A stretch of 64,000 nucleotides of DNA, from positions 4,464,001 to 4,528,000 of the forward strand of contig NZ_RAPS01000001.1 in assembly GCF_003610255.1 (NCBI RefSeq), in the 5' to 3' direction. The position numbers were made by a program, and so were the translations under genes. The stretch is from Streptomyces sp. TLI_171. GTDB taxonomy: Bacteria > Actinomycetota > Actinomycetes > Streptomycetales > Streptomycetaceae. The notes beneath the pieces were generated by a model. The model was not told the DNA's origin and ran no database searches. It saw only the letters and a list, made by a program, of their open reading frames with translations. Below are positions 56,666 through 64,000 of this stretch, piece after piece. The stretch's first letter is position 1, and every line of letters starts with the position of its first letter.

Positions 56666-58321
56666 ATGACTGTCCTGTTCGACCCGCCGGCGGTGCTCGA
56701 CCCGCTGCCCGAAACGGTGGCGCAGCCGGAGCCGACGCCCGCCCCGACCCCGCCCGCGGCCGCCGCCGCCCCCTCCATGGACGAGCGGATCGGCGCACTC
56801 GCCGAACTGCGCGAGCAGGTCCGCCGTGGCCCGAGTGAGAAGGCCACCGAGGCGCAGCACGCCAAGGGCAAGCTGACGGCGCGTGAGCGGATCGAGCTGC
56901 TGCTGGACGAGGGTTCGTTCCACGAGGTGGAGCCGTTGCGCCGGCACCGGGCGCAGGGTTTCGGCCTGGAGGCGAAGAAGCCGCACACCGACGGGGTGAT
57001 CGTCGGCTGGGGCACCGTCCACGGCCGCACGGTGTTCACCTACGCGCACGACTTCCGGATCTTCGGCGGTGCGCTGGGCGAGGCCCACGCGCAGAAGATC
57101 CACAAGATCATGGACATGGCCATCTCGGCCGGTGCGCCCCTGGTCTCGCTCAACGACGGCGCCGGCGCCCGGATCCAGGAGGGCGTGACCGCGCTGGCCG
57201 GCTACGGCGGCATCTTCCAGCGCAACACCCGCGCCTCCGGCGTGATCCCGCAGATCTCCGTGATGCTCGGCCCGTGCGCCGGCGGCGCGGCCTACAGCCC
57301 GGCGCTGACCGACTTCGTCTTCATGGTCCGCGAGACCTCGCAGATGTTCATCACCGGCCCCGACGTGGTCCAGGCCGTCACCGGCGAGAAGATCACCCAG
57401 AACGGCCTCGGCGGCGCCGACGTCCACTCCTCCGTCTCCGGCGTCTCCCACTTCGTGCACGACGACGAGCAGTCCTGCATCGAGGAGGTCCGCTACCTCC
57501 TCTCGCTGCTCCCGCAGAACAACCGCGAACTCCCGCCCGTGGAGCGCTCGGGCGACCCCGCCGACCGGCGCACCGACCGGCTGGCCGAGCTGGTGCCCGC
57601 GGACCCGCAGCGCTCCTACGACATGCGGGCCGTGCTGGCGGAGATCGCCGACGACGGCGAGTACCTGGAGGTCCACGAGCACTGGGCGCGCAGCGTGATC
57701 TGCGCCCTGACCCGGCTGGACGGCCGGGTGGTGGGCGTCGTCGCCAACCAGCCGCAGGTCAACGCCGGCGTGCTGGACATCCACTCCTCGGAGAAGGCCG
57801 CCCGCTTCGTCCAGATGTGCGACGCCTTCAACATCCCGCTGGTCACCCTGGTCGACGTCCCCGGCTTCCTGCCCGGCACCGACCAGGAGCACGACGGCAT
57901 CATCCGGCACGGCGCGAAGCTGCTGTACGCGTACTGCGACGCCACCGTGCCGCGGATCCAGCTGATCCTGCGCAAGGCCTACGGCGGCGCGTACATCGTG
58001 ATGGACTCCCGCTCGATCGGGACCGACCTGTCGTTCGCCTGGCCGACCAACGAGATCGCCGTGATGGGCGCCGAGGGCGCCGCCAACGTGGTCTTCCGCC
58101 GGGAGATCGCCGCCTCGGCCGACCCGGAGGCCACCCGCGCCGCGCGGATCGCCGAGTACCGGCAGGAGTTGATGCACCCGTACTACGCCGCCGAACGCGG
58201 CCTGGTCGACGACGTCATCGACCCGCGCGACACCCGGTCGGTGCTGATCGCCGGACTGGCGATGCTCGGGGCCAAGGACGTCCGGCTGCCGCGCCGCAAG
58301 CACGGCAACCCGCCGCTGTGA
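56666..58321 (+). CDS. accB: Acyl-CoA carboxylase beta (carboxyltransferase) subunit, acetyl-CoA type
   Basis: 551 residues. After an unusual Pro/Ala-rich N-terminal extension (~residues 1-38) the carboxyltransferase core has KLTARERIELLLDEGSFHE, SLNDGAGARIQEGV, GPCAGGAAYSPALTDF (biotin/acyl-CoA oxyanion Gly-Gly) and DVPGFLPGTDQEH. At the specificity position the protein reads GGAYIVM; Ile here is reported for AccB (accepts acetyl-CoA) versus Asp in PccB (propionyl-CoA only). It would make malonyl-CoA with a biotinylated alpha subunit encoded elsewhere. Adjacent to the biosynthetic cluster and followed by its epsilon subunit. Confidence 0.9.
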   Translation: MTVLFDPPAVLDPLPETVAQPEPTPAPTPPAAAAAPSMDERIGALAELREQVRRGPSEKATEAQHAKGKLTARERIELLLDEGSFHEVEPLRRHRAQGFGLEAKKPHTDGVIVGWGTVHGRTVFTYAHDFRIFGGALGEAHAQKIHKIMDMAISAGAPLVSLNDGAGARIQEGVTALAGYGGIFQRNTRASGVIPQISVMLGPCAGGAAYSPALTDFVFMVRETSQMFITGPDVVQAVTGEKITQNGLGGADVHSSVSGVSHFVHDDEQSCIEEVRYLLSLLPQNNRELPPVERSGDPADRRTDRLAELVPADPQRSYDMRAVLAEIADDGEYLEVHEHWARSVICALTRLDGRVVGVVANQPQVNAGVLDIHSSEKAARFVQMCDAFNIPLVTLVDVPGFLPGTDQEHDGIIRHGAKLLYAYCDATVPRIQLILRKAYGGAYIVMDSRSIGTDLSFAWPTNEIAVMGAEGAANVVFRREIAASADPEATRAARIAEYRQELMHPYYAAERGLVDDVIDPRDTRSVLIAGLAMLGAKDVRLPRRKHGNPPL

Positions 58322-58518
58322 GCGCGACCGCCCTGCGGATCGACCGCGGCCGGCCCGACCCCGAGGAACTCGCCGCGCTAACCGCCGTGCTGTGCGCCCG
58401 GGCCGCCGCCCGGACCGCGCAGCCGCCGGCCCCCGCTGCCGACGGGGACGACCCGGCCTGGCTGCGCCCGGACGGCTACCTGTCGCCCCGCGGCTGGTCC
58501 GACCGGCCGGCCGGCTGA
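58318..58518 (+). CDS. accE: Acyl-CoA carboxylase epsilon subunit
   Basis: 66 residues from a GTG overlapping the beta-subunit stop (GTGA). Short protein LRIDRGRPDPEELAALTAVLCARAAAR...PDGYLSPRGWSDRPAG with the RGxPxxEELAALxAVL motif of actinobacterial epsilon subunits, which stabilise the alpha-beta complex and raise activity. Confidence 0.9.
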   Translation: MSATALRIDRGRPDPEELAALTAVLCARAAARTAQPPAPAADGDDPAWLRPDGYLSPRGWSDRPAG

Positions 58519-58521
58519 GCG

Positions 58522-59580
58522 TCAGATCCAGCCCTTCTCCTTGGCCAGCATCGCCGCGTGGAACCGGTTGGCGGCGTTCAGCCGCAGCATCAGATCGGCC
58601 ACGTAGCGGCGGAAGGTGCGCAGCGAGACCCCCATCCGGCGGGCGCCGATCTCGTCCTTGTCCACCTCGCACAGGATGCGCAGCACCTCCCGCTCCACGG
58701 CGGTCAGCGCCTCCTCGCCGTCGGCCGAATCGGCCAGCGAGGCCAGGTCCTCGGCGGACTCCCACACCTCCTCGAACAGCCGGATCATGCTGGCCAGCAG
58801 GCCGGGCTGACGGATCACCAGGGCGCCCCGACCGGACTCCTCGGGATCCACCGGCACCACCGCCAGCGTCCGGTCGTAGGCGATCAGCCGCTCCAACGCC
58901 CGGTCGGTGAACCGCACCTGCGCACCCAGCGCCACCGTCTCGCGCAGGTACGCCAGCGTCACCGGGTTCTCCACCGCCTGCCGTCGCACCACCGTGCGCA
59001 GCGCCACCCCGCGCCGCAGGCAGCGCATGTCCAGCGGCCGGGCCGCCTCGATCAGGGACGGCGAGAAGGACGGCTGGAGGGCCAGCACCTCCTGGTGGGC
59101 GAAGAAGGCCAGGTCGTCCAGCCGGGCCCGGATCTCCTCCAGCCCGTCCAGCCGCTCGATGTCCAACGGCAGGTTCCGGGACCGGCCCTGCCGGAACGCC
59201 CCGGTCAGCTCGGGAATCACCGCCCGGGTCGCCATCACCCGGCGGAGCTGCTCGTTCAGCTCGGTGAACCGGTTGTCGATCAGCCGCTCGATGCCGATCG
59301 ACGGATCCACCAGGGTGCTGCGGCCCTGCTCCCGCTCCGAGCGGCGCAGCAGCCCCAGCAGCTCCAACTCGGCCATCGCCTCGGCCACTTCGTCCTCAGC
59401 GAGGCCGAGGGCCGAGGCGGTCCGGCCGGCACTCGCCGCCACGGCCTCGTCCGGGTGCTCCAGCAGATGCCAGTAGACGTCGATCGATCCGGCGCCCAGA
59501 CCCAGACAGGTCAGGTCGGCCATCCTGGCCGTGCCCTCGCCCGACCGCCCCGCGTTCCGATCCTCGCTCAACAAGTCCAT
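58522..59580 (-). CDS. TrmB/LuxR-type transcriptional regulator
   Basis: 352 residues from ATG 59580 (ATG 59523 would give 333, closer to its two relatives). Same architecture as the proteins at 4743 and 29043: N-terminal winged-helix-like part (DVYWHLLEHPDEAVAASAGRTASALGLAEDEVAEAMAELELLGLLRR), central effector-like region (CLRRGVALRTVVRRQAVENPVTLAYLRETVALGAQVRF), and a LuxR-like HTH (LTAVEREVLRILCEVDKDEIGARRMGVSLRTFRRYVADLMLRLNAANR). Converges on accE three bases away. Targets unknown. Confidence 0.8.
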   Translation of the reverse strand: MDLLSEDRNAGRSGEGTARMADLTCLGLGAGSIDVYWHLLEHPDEAVAASAGRTASALGLAEDEVAEAMAELELLGLLRRSEREQGRSTLVDPSIGIERLIDNRFTELNEQLRRVMATRAVIPELTGAFRQGRSRNLPLDIERLDGLEEIRARLDDLAFFAHQEVLALQPSFSPSLIEAARPLDMRCLRRGVALRTVVRRQAVENPVTLAYLRETVALGAQVRFTDRALERLIAYDRTLAVVPVDPEESGRGALVIRQPGLLASMIRLFEEVWESAEDLASLADSADGEEALTAVEREVLRILCEVDKDEIGARRMGVSLRTFRRYVADLMLRLNAANRFHAAMLAKEKGWI

Positions 59581-59821
59581 TCCCCCTGATGGACGGGCGT
59601 CCCCCGCCCCTGAACCCGACCCTCCGGCCGGCCCGGCGCAGTCCACCGCACCCCCCGGGGCCCGGCCGCGCGGTCCGGTCAGGTCACCGCCCGCCGTCCA
59701 CCGAGAACCGGCTCGACCGGGAGTAACCACGGAAACTCGCAATGTAGCCGACGCTATCCGCCCGATTGCCGTTGTGCAATGGCGTCTTTCCCCGTGGGAC
59801 ACCTGCCCGGAAGGCGGGCAC

Positions 59822-60466
59822 TCAGCGTCGCAGGTAGGCGAGGACGGCCAGCACCCGGCGGTTGGCGTCCGGGGTGTTGTCGATCCGCAGCTTGGCGAAG
59901 ATCGCCGCCGTGTGCTTGGCCACCGCGCTCTCGCCGACGTGCAGCTCCGCCATGATCGCCGCGTTCGACCGGCCCTCGGCCATCAGCCGCAGCACCTCCA
60001 GCTCCCGCGGGCTCAGCTCGGCGGTGCTGCCCCGCGCCGTCGAACGGGCCATCAACCGGGCGATCACCTGCGGGTCCATCACGGTGCCGCCGGACGCCAC
60101 GGTGCGCACCGCGTCGACGAACTGCGCGGTCCGGGTGACCCGGTCCTTCAACAGGTAGCCGACCGCGCCCCGGCCGTCCGCGAGCAGCTCCTGGGCGTAC
60201 AGCTGCTCGACGTACTGCGACAGCACCAGCACCGGCAGGCCCGGCCGCTCCCGGCGGACCGCCAGCGCGGCCTGCAGGCCCTCGTCGGTGTGGGTCGGCG
60301 GCAGCCGGATGTCCACCACCGCCACGTCCGGGTGCAACGAGCGCAGCGCGCGCAGCAGTTCGGGGCCGTTGTCGACGGCCGCGGCCACCTCGAAGCCGTG
60401 CTCGGCCAGGGTGCGGCTCAGGCCGTCGCGGAGGAGGAAGAGGTCTTCGGCGAGGACGACGCGCAC
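59822..60466 (-). CDS. NarL/LuxR-type response regulator
   Basis: 214 residues from GTG 60466. Receiver with acidic pocket (VVLAEDLFLLRDGL), phospho-acceptor Asp52 (VAVVDIRLPP) and conserved Lys (GYLLKDRV); LuxR HTH at the end (LSPRELEVLRLMAEGRSNAAIMAELHVGESAVAKHTAAIFAKLRIDN). Unlike the protein at 2820-3515, it keeps the Asp. Its start lies 49 bp inside the histidine kinase gene, so the pair is translationally linked. Confidence 0.9.
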   Translation of the reverse strand: MRVVLAEDLFLLRDGLSRTLAEHGFEVAAAVDNGPELLRALRSLHPDVAVVDIRLPPTHTDEGLQAALAVRRERPGLPVLVLSQYVEQLYAQELLADGRGAVGYLLKDRVTRTAQFVDAVRTVASGGTVMDPQVIARLMARSTARGSTAELSPRELEVLRLMAEGRSNAAIMAELHVGESAVAKHTAAIFAKLRIDNTPDANRRVLAVLAYLRR

Positions 60467-61671
60467 GGCAGCTCCAAGGTCGCGGTGGTCGGTCCGCCCG
60501 GCGGGCTGTGCAGGGCGAGGGCGCCGTCGAAGGCGGCCAGCCGGCGGCGCACCCCGGCCAGCCCGCTGCCGCACGCGGGATCCGCCCCGCCCCGGCCGTC
60601 GTCGGCCACCACGGCCAGCAACCGGCCGTCCGCGCACCGCAGTTCCACCCGCACCCGGCTGCCGCCCGAATGCTTCGCGGCATTGGCGAGCAGCTCGGCG
60701 ACCGCGAAGTACGCGGCCGCCTCGACCGGGGCGGGCAGCCGGCCCGGCAGCGCGGCGTCCACCTCCACCTCCAGCACGCAGTCCAGCGCCAACGAACGGA
60801 CCGCGTCCGGCAGGCCGCGGTCCGCGAGCACCGGCGGGAGCACCCCGTGCACGAGGTCCCGCAACTCCTGCAGGGCCCGCTCGGAGGTCGCCCGCACCTC
60901 GCCCAACAGCCGCCTGGCCGCCGCCGGATCGCTGTCCACCAGCCGGTCCGCCCGGTCCAGGGTCAGCCCGAGCGCGACCAGCCGGGCCTGTACCCCGTCG
61001 TGCAGGTCCCGCTCGATCCGGCGCAGCTCCGCGGCCTGCAGGTCCAGCGCCTGCGTCCGACTGTCCGTCAACTGCCCGATCCGCCGCTCCAACCGGTCCG
61101 TCCCCGGACCGCCCAGCAGCCGCCCCGTCCACACCCCGTAGCGGACCAGCACCGGACCGGCCAGCCACAGGCCCGCCGCGACGAACCCCGCACCCAGCAG
61201 CGCCGCCGCCGCGGCCAGGCCCGCGGAGTCCACCGGAACGAACGCGTACCAGTTGCCCGGCCCCAACCGCCGCCACAGGAACGGCTGCACCAGCGTCCCG
61301 AAGACTCCGTACAGCACCAGCGACGGCGGGACCGCGGCCAGCGCCCCCGCCGTCCACGGCCCCAGCCACGCCCAGGCCAGCTCCCGCCGGAACGCCGCCG
61401 TCCCCAGCCCGGCCGCCGTGCCGGGCAGCGGCTCCGGCGCGGGCAGCGCGGTGCCCGTCCAGGGGGCCAGCAGCGCCCGCTCGCGGTCCGCCGCCCGGCG
61501 CAGCCCCCGCGCGGCCGCCCGCACCGGACCGGCCGCGCCCAGCGGCAGCAGGGACAGCGCCCCCGCGGCGGCGAGCGCCCGCACCGAGACCGCCAGGGCG
61601 CGCAAGGACAGCAGCTCGCACCGGCCGAGCGCCCGCAGCGCGGCCCCGGCGGCGGCCTGGCGATCCGTCAT
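60418..61671 (-). CDS. Two-component sensor histidine kinase (HisKA_3 type)
   Basis: 417 residues. Four or so membrane helices in the first ~180 residues, then DHp helix with phospho-accepting His in LRRIERDLHDGVQARLVALGL and HATPase_c domain (ELLANAAKHSGGSRVRVEL, VVADDGRGGADP, GSGLAGVRRRLAAF). The C-terminal 15 residues (CASSSPKTSSSSATA) are the out-of-frame reading of the response regulator start, a product of the 49-bp overlap. ATG 61671 overlaps the CPBP gene stop. Partner of the NarL regulator; signal unknown. Confidence 0.9.
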   Translation of the reverse strand: MTDRQAAAGAALRALGRCELLSLRALAVSVRALAAAGALSLLPLGAAGPVRAAARGLRRAADRERALLAPWTGTALPAPEPLPGTAAGLGTAAFRRELAWAWLGPWTAGALAAVPPSLVLYGVFGTLVQPFLWRRLGPGNWYAFVPVDSAGLAAAAALLGAGFVAAGLWLAGPVLVRYGVWTGRLLGGPGTDRLERRIGQLTDSRTQALDLQAAELRRIERDLHDGVQARLVALGLTLDRADRLVDSDPAAARRLLGEVRATSERALQELRDLVHGVLPPVLADRGLPDAVRSLALDCVLEVEVDAALPGRLPAPVEAAAYFAVAELLANAAKHSGGSRVRVELRCADGRLLAVVADDGRGGADPACGSGLAGVRRRLAAFDGALALHSPPGGPTTATLELPCASSSPKTSSSSATA

Positions 61672-62414
61672 ATCAGCGTGATGCCAGCCGGTGCCGCCCG
61701 GCGACGGACCGTCAGCACCCACGGCAGGGCCACCAGCACGCTCGCCGCACCGAACAGCAGCATCGGCGCGACCGCGCCCGACTCCTCGTCCAGGAACACC
61801 AGCATCCCCAGGTTCACCAGTGCGTGGAACGCGCCCGCCACCGCCAACCGGTGCGCGCCGATCCGCTCCCAGGCCGCGCCCAGCAGCACCGACATCGCCA
61901 CCGTCGCCGCCAGGAACCCCGCCGCGTACGCCGGCGCCTGCGCGAACACCTGGACGTGCCAGCACCCCCACAGCAGCCCGACCGCCACCGACGAGCCCCA
62001 CACCCCGAACCGCTCCCGCAGCAGCGGCTGCAGCAGGCACCGCCACCCCGCCTCCTCCCCGCACGCCCCCACCAGCTGGGCCGCCGCCACCACTCCGAAC
62101 GGCGCCGCCGTCCCGGTCACCGGCACCGGCACGCCCAGCAGCAGCGCCCCGGCCACCGCCAGCCCCGTGACCGCCGCCGCGCTCCCCAGCACCGCCGCCC
62201 ACGGCCCCCGCGCCGCACCGCCCGCCCACAGCCCGCGCACCAGCCGCGGCCACCCGGCCGCCACCGCCAGCACCCCCAACGCGGGCCCGAACTGCAACAG
62301 TTCCACCACCTCGCCCGGCACCCCCGTGGCCGGCTGCACCGCCCCCAGCACCCCGGCCCCCGCGAACGCCACCACCAGGAACACCCCGGCCGGCCCGATC
62401 CACGTCCCCCGCAT
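61668..62414 (-). CDS. CPBP-family membrane metalloprotease
   Basis: 248 residues from ATG 62414. About eight hydrophobic segments with the CPBP (Abi) motifs: ACGEEAGWRCLLQPLL (EExxxR), GLLWGCWHVQVFAQ (FxxxH-like), and FHALVNLGML (HxxxN). These enzymes act within the membrane; some process peptides or give bacteriocin self-immunity. First gene of an operon with the sensor kinase and response regulator, so it may be controlled by or signal to that pair. Confidence 0.85.
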   Translation of the reverse strand: MRGTWIGPAGVFLVVAFAGAGVLGAVQPATGVPGEVVELLQFGPALGVLAVAAGWPRLVRGLWAGGAARGPWAAVLGSAAAVTGLAVAGALLLGVPVPVTGTAAPFGVVAAAQLVGACGEEAGWRCLLQPLLRERFGVWGSSVAVGLLWGCWHVQVFAQAPAYAAGFLAATVAMSVLLGAAWERIGAHRLAVAGAFHALVNLGMLVFLDEESGAVAPMLLFGAASVLVALPWVLTVRRRAAPAGITLI

Positions 62415-62501
62415 GACAGTCCACCCTCCGCTCGACGTCGTCGCTCCTTCCGACGATCCCGCGCGGACACCCCCGCTCCCCATGCACCCAGCTGCCCGAA
62501 C

Positions 62502-62523
62502 GGGGTGCAGCTACCTGCACCCC
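62502..62523. promoter_or_regulatory. Inverted repeat between CPBP and geosmin synthase genes
   Basis: GGGGTGCAG (62502-62510), loop CTAC, CTGCACCCC (62515-62523). In the 261-bp divergent region 62415-62675, ~90 bp from the CPBP start and ~150 bp from the geosmin synthase start; possible operator or leader hairpin. Confidence 0.4.
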
Positions 62524-62675
62524 CGGCGGGCAGCCGGCTGCGACGCGCCGGGGCGTTCACTCGTCCGGGTGGAGTTCGGCATCCGGGCGGCTCAATCGGG
62601 TACCGGTGACGGCGGGCCCACGGGCTCGTTAGGCAAGGCGCCGATCGCTGTCGACGACTCAAGGGGCGGGACCCA

Positions 62676-64000
62676 GTGGCTCAGCCGTTCGAACTGCCGG
62701 ACTTCTACGTGCCGTACCCGGCGCGGATCAACCCGCACTACGAGGAGGCGCGGGTCCACACCAGGGAGTGGGCCCGGGCGTTCGGCATGCTGGAGGGGTC
62801 GGGCATCTGGGAGGAGCACGACCTCGACTCGCACGACTACGCGCTGCTCTGCTCCTACACCCACCCCGACTGCGACAGCGAGGCGCTGAACCTCGTCACC
62901 GACTGGTACACCTGGGTCTTCTTCTTCGACGACCACTTCCTGGAGATCTTCAAGCGCACCCTGGACCGCGAGGGCGGCAAGTCCTACCTCGACCGGCTGC
63001 CCGCCTTCATGCCGATGGACCTCGCCGACGGGTTCCCCGAACCCACCAACCCCGTCGAGGCCGGCCTGGCCGACCTGTGGCAGCGCACCGTCCCGCAGAT
63101 GTCCGCCGACTGGCGGGCCCGGTTCGCCGAGTCCACCCGCAACCTGCTGAACGAATCGCTCTGGGAACTCTCCAACATCAACGAGGGCCGGGTCTCCAAC
63201 CCGGTCGAGTACATCGAGATGCGCCGCAAGGTCGGCGGCGCGCCCTGGTCCGCCGGCCTGATCGAGTACGCCGCGCACGCCGAAGTCCCGGAGGCGGTGG
63301 CGCACTCCCGACCGCTGCGGGTCCTGCGGGACGCCTTCTCCGACGGCGTCCACCTGCGCAACGACCTGTTCTCCTACGAGCGGGAGATCGGCGAGGAGGG
63401 CGAACTCTCCAACGGCGTCCTGGTGCTGGAGACCTTCCTGGGCTGCTCCACCCAGCAGGCCGCCGAGGCCGTCAACGACCTGCTCACCTCCCGGCTCCAG
63501 CAGTTCGAGAACACCGCGCTCACCGAGCTCCCGCCGCTGTTCGCCGAACACGCCCTCACCCCGGACGAGATCGGCCGCGTCCTCGCCTACGTCAAGGGCA
63601 TGCAGGACTGGCAGTCCGGCGGCCACGAATGGCACATGCGCTCCAGCCGCTACATGAACGGCGGCGGTGCGGCCGCCCCCGCCCGCGGCCCCAAGGGCCT
63701 CGGCACGTCCGCCGCCAACATCCGCCTCGCCGCCGGCATCCGCGGCCTGCGCAGCTTCACCCACACCCCGCACCGCAGGACCGGCCCCTCCCTGCTGCCC
63801 GCCTTCCCGATGCCCTACCCCCTCGCCCTCAACCCGCACCTGGACGCCGCCCGCGAGAACGTCGTCGCCTGGTGCCACCGCTTCGGACTGCTCGACCCGG
63901 CACCCGGCGTCTGGTCCGAACCCAAGGTCCGCGACTACGACCTGGCGCTCTGCGCCGCCGGCATCGACCCCGACGCCACCCCCGCCGAACTGGACCTCTC
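62676..64000 (+). CDS. geoA: Germacradienol/geosmin synthase, 3' end missing
   Basis: First 441 residues from GTG 62676 (purine-rich AAGGGGCGGG upstream); the full protein is normally ~730. The N-terminal terpene cyclase domain has the metal motif FFFDDHFLE (Asp85/Asp86) and the NSE-type motif NDLFSYEREIGEEGE near residue 230. It turns farnesyl diphosphate into germacradienol. After a linker, the C-terminal domain begins (MPYPLALNPHLDAARENVVAWCHRFGLL), which converts germacradienol to geosmin; its motifs are beyond the window. Confidence 0.95.
   Translation, partial: MAQPFELPDFYVPYPARINPHYEEARVHTREWARAFGMLEGSGIWEEHDLDSHDYALLCSYTHPDCDSEALNLVTDWYTWVFFFDDHFLEIFKRTLDREGGKSYLDRLPAFMPMDLADGFPEPTNPVEAGLADLWQRTVPQMSADWRARFAESTRNLLNESLWELSNINEGRVSNPVEYIEMRRKVGGAPWSAGLIEYAAHAEVPEAVAHSRPLRVLRDAFSDGVHLRNDLFSYEREIGEEGELSNGVLVLETFLGCSTQQAAEAVNDLLTSRLQQFENTALTELPPLFAEHALTPDEIGRVLAYVKGMQDWQSGGHEWHMRSSRYMNGGGAAAPARGPKGLGTSAANIRLAAGIRGLRSFTHTPHRRTGPSLLPAFPMPYPLALNPHLDAARENVVAWCHRFGLLDPAPGVWSEPKVRDYDLALCAAGIDPDATPAELDL

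Overview
The window is very GC-rich DNA with dense, mostly non-overlapping genes. It contains hrdD-type sigma factor, sepX, germacradienol/geosmin synthase, an AfsA-family protein and several LuxR-type regulators, all typical of Streptomyces or Kitasatospora. The genus cannot be fixed further from sequence reading alone. Many starts are GTG, and several adjacent genes overlap by 4 bases.

Layout. 1-5.75 kb: the end of a RiPP-type locus (YcaO protein cut by the window edge, then a SagB-type dehydrogenase), followed by a degenerate LuxR response regulator, a small secreted protein, a hypothetical gene and a TrmB/LuxR-type regulator. 5.8-24.9 kb: conserved chromosome with murJ, a PAP2 phosphatase, hrdD, mscL, an FmdB protein, an MFS exporter, a K+/H+-type antiporter, a penicillin-acylase-family hydrolase, 5-formyl-THF cyclo-ligase, a GGDEF protein, the run galU-moeA/glp-moaC-mogA-rimJ-sepX, and tRNA-Ala(CGC). 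A three-box DnaA-binding cluster lies at 11.29 kb. 25.1-31.9 kb: a large secreted subtilase, a second TrmB/LuxR-type regulator, a decayed levanase (GH32) tail, a fructokinase-like PfkB kinase and a TOPRIM protein. 32-33.4 kb: a secreted alpha/beta hydrolase.

33.7-58.5 kb is the most interesting part: a compact fatty-acid/polyketide-like gene cluster. It holds two 14-TM-type MFS exporters, a KS-like/thioesterase didomain protein whose KS lacks its cysteine, a free malonyl-transferase, a FabG-like SDR with a HAD phosphatase, an AfsA-family butenolide synthase, two KAS III proteins, an ACP, a KAS II, an aldo/keto reductase, an FAD hydroxylase, and an ATP-grasp enzyme paired with an 81-residue protein. 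LysR and MarR regulators follow, and then an acetyl-CoA-carboxylase-type beta/epsilon pair. A shared inverted repeat (ATCAGA-N2-TCTGAT, in three places with an extra TCTGAT half-site at fixed spacing) sits in front of the transcription units of this cluster and, in weaker form, in front of the MarR gene, suggesting one dedicated regulon. The simplest reading is that ACP, KAS III, KAS II, AT and ketoreductase build a beta-ketoacyl chain, AfsA condenses it with a C3 phosphate, the HAD enzyme removes phosphate, and reductases, hydroxylase and the ATP-grasp ligase tailor a butenolide/furan-like product. That product is inferred, not known.

58.5-64 kb: a third TrmB/LuxR-type regulator, a translationally coupled CPBP protease-histidine kinase-response regulator operon, and the first 441 codons of geosmin synthase, which runs off the window.
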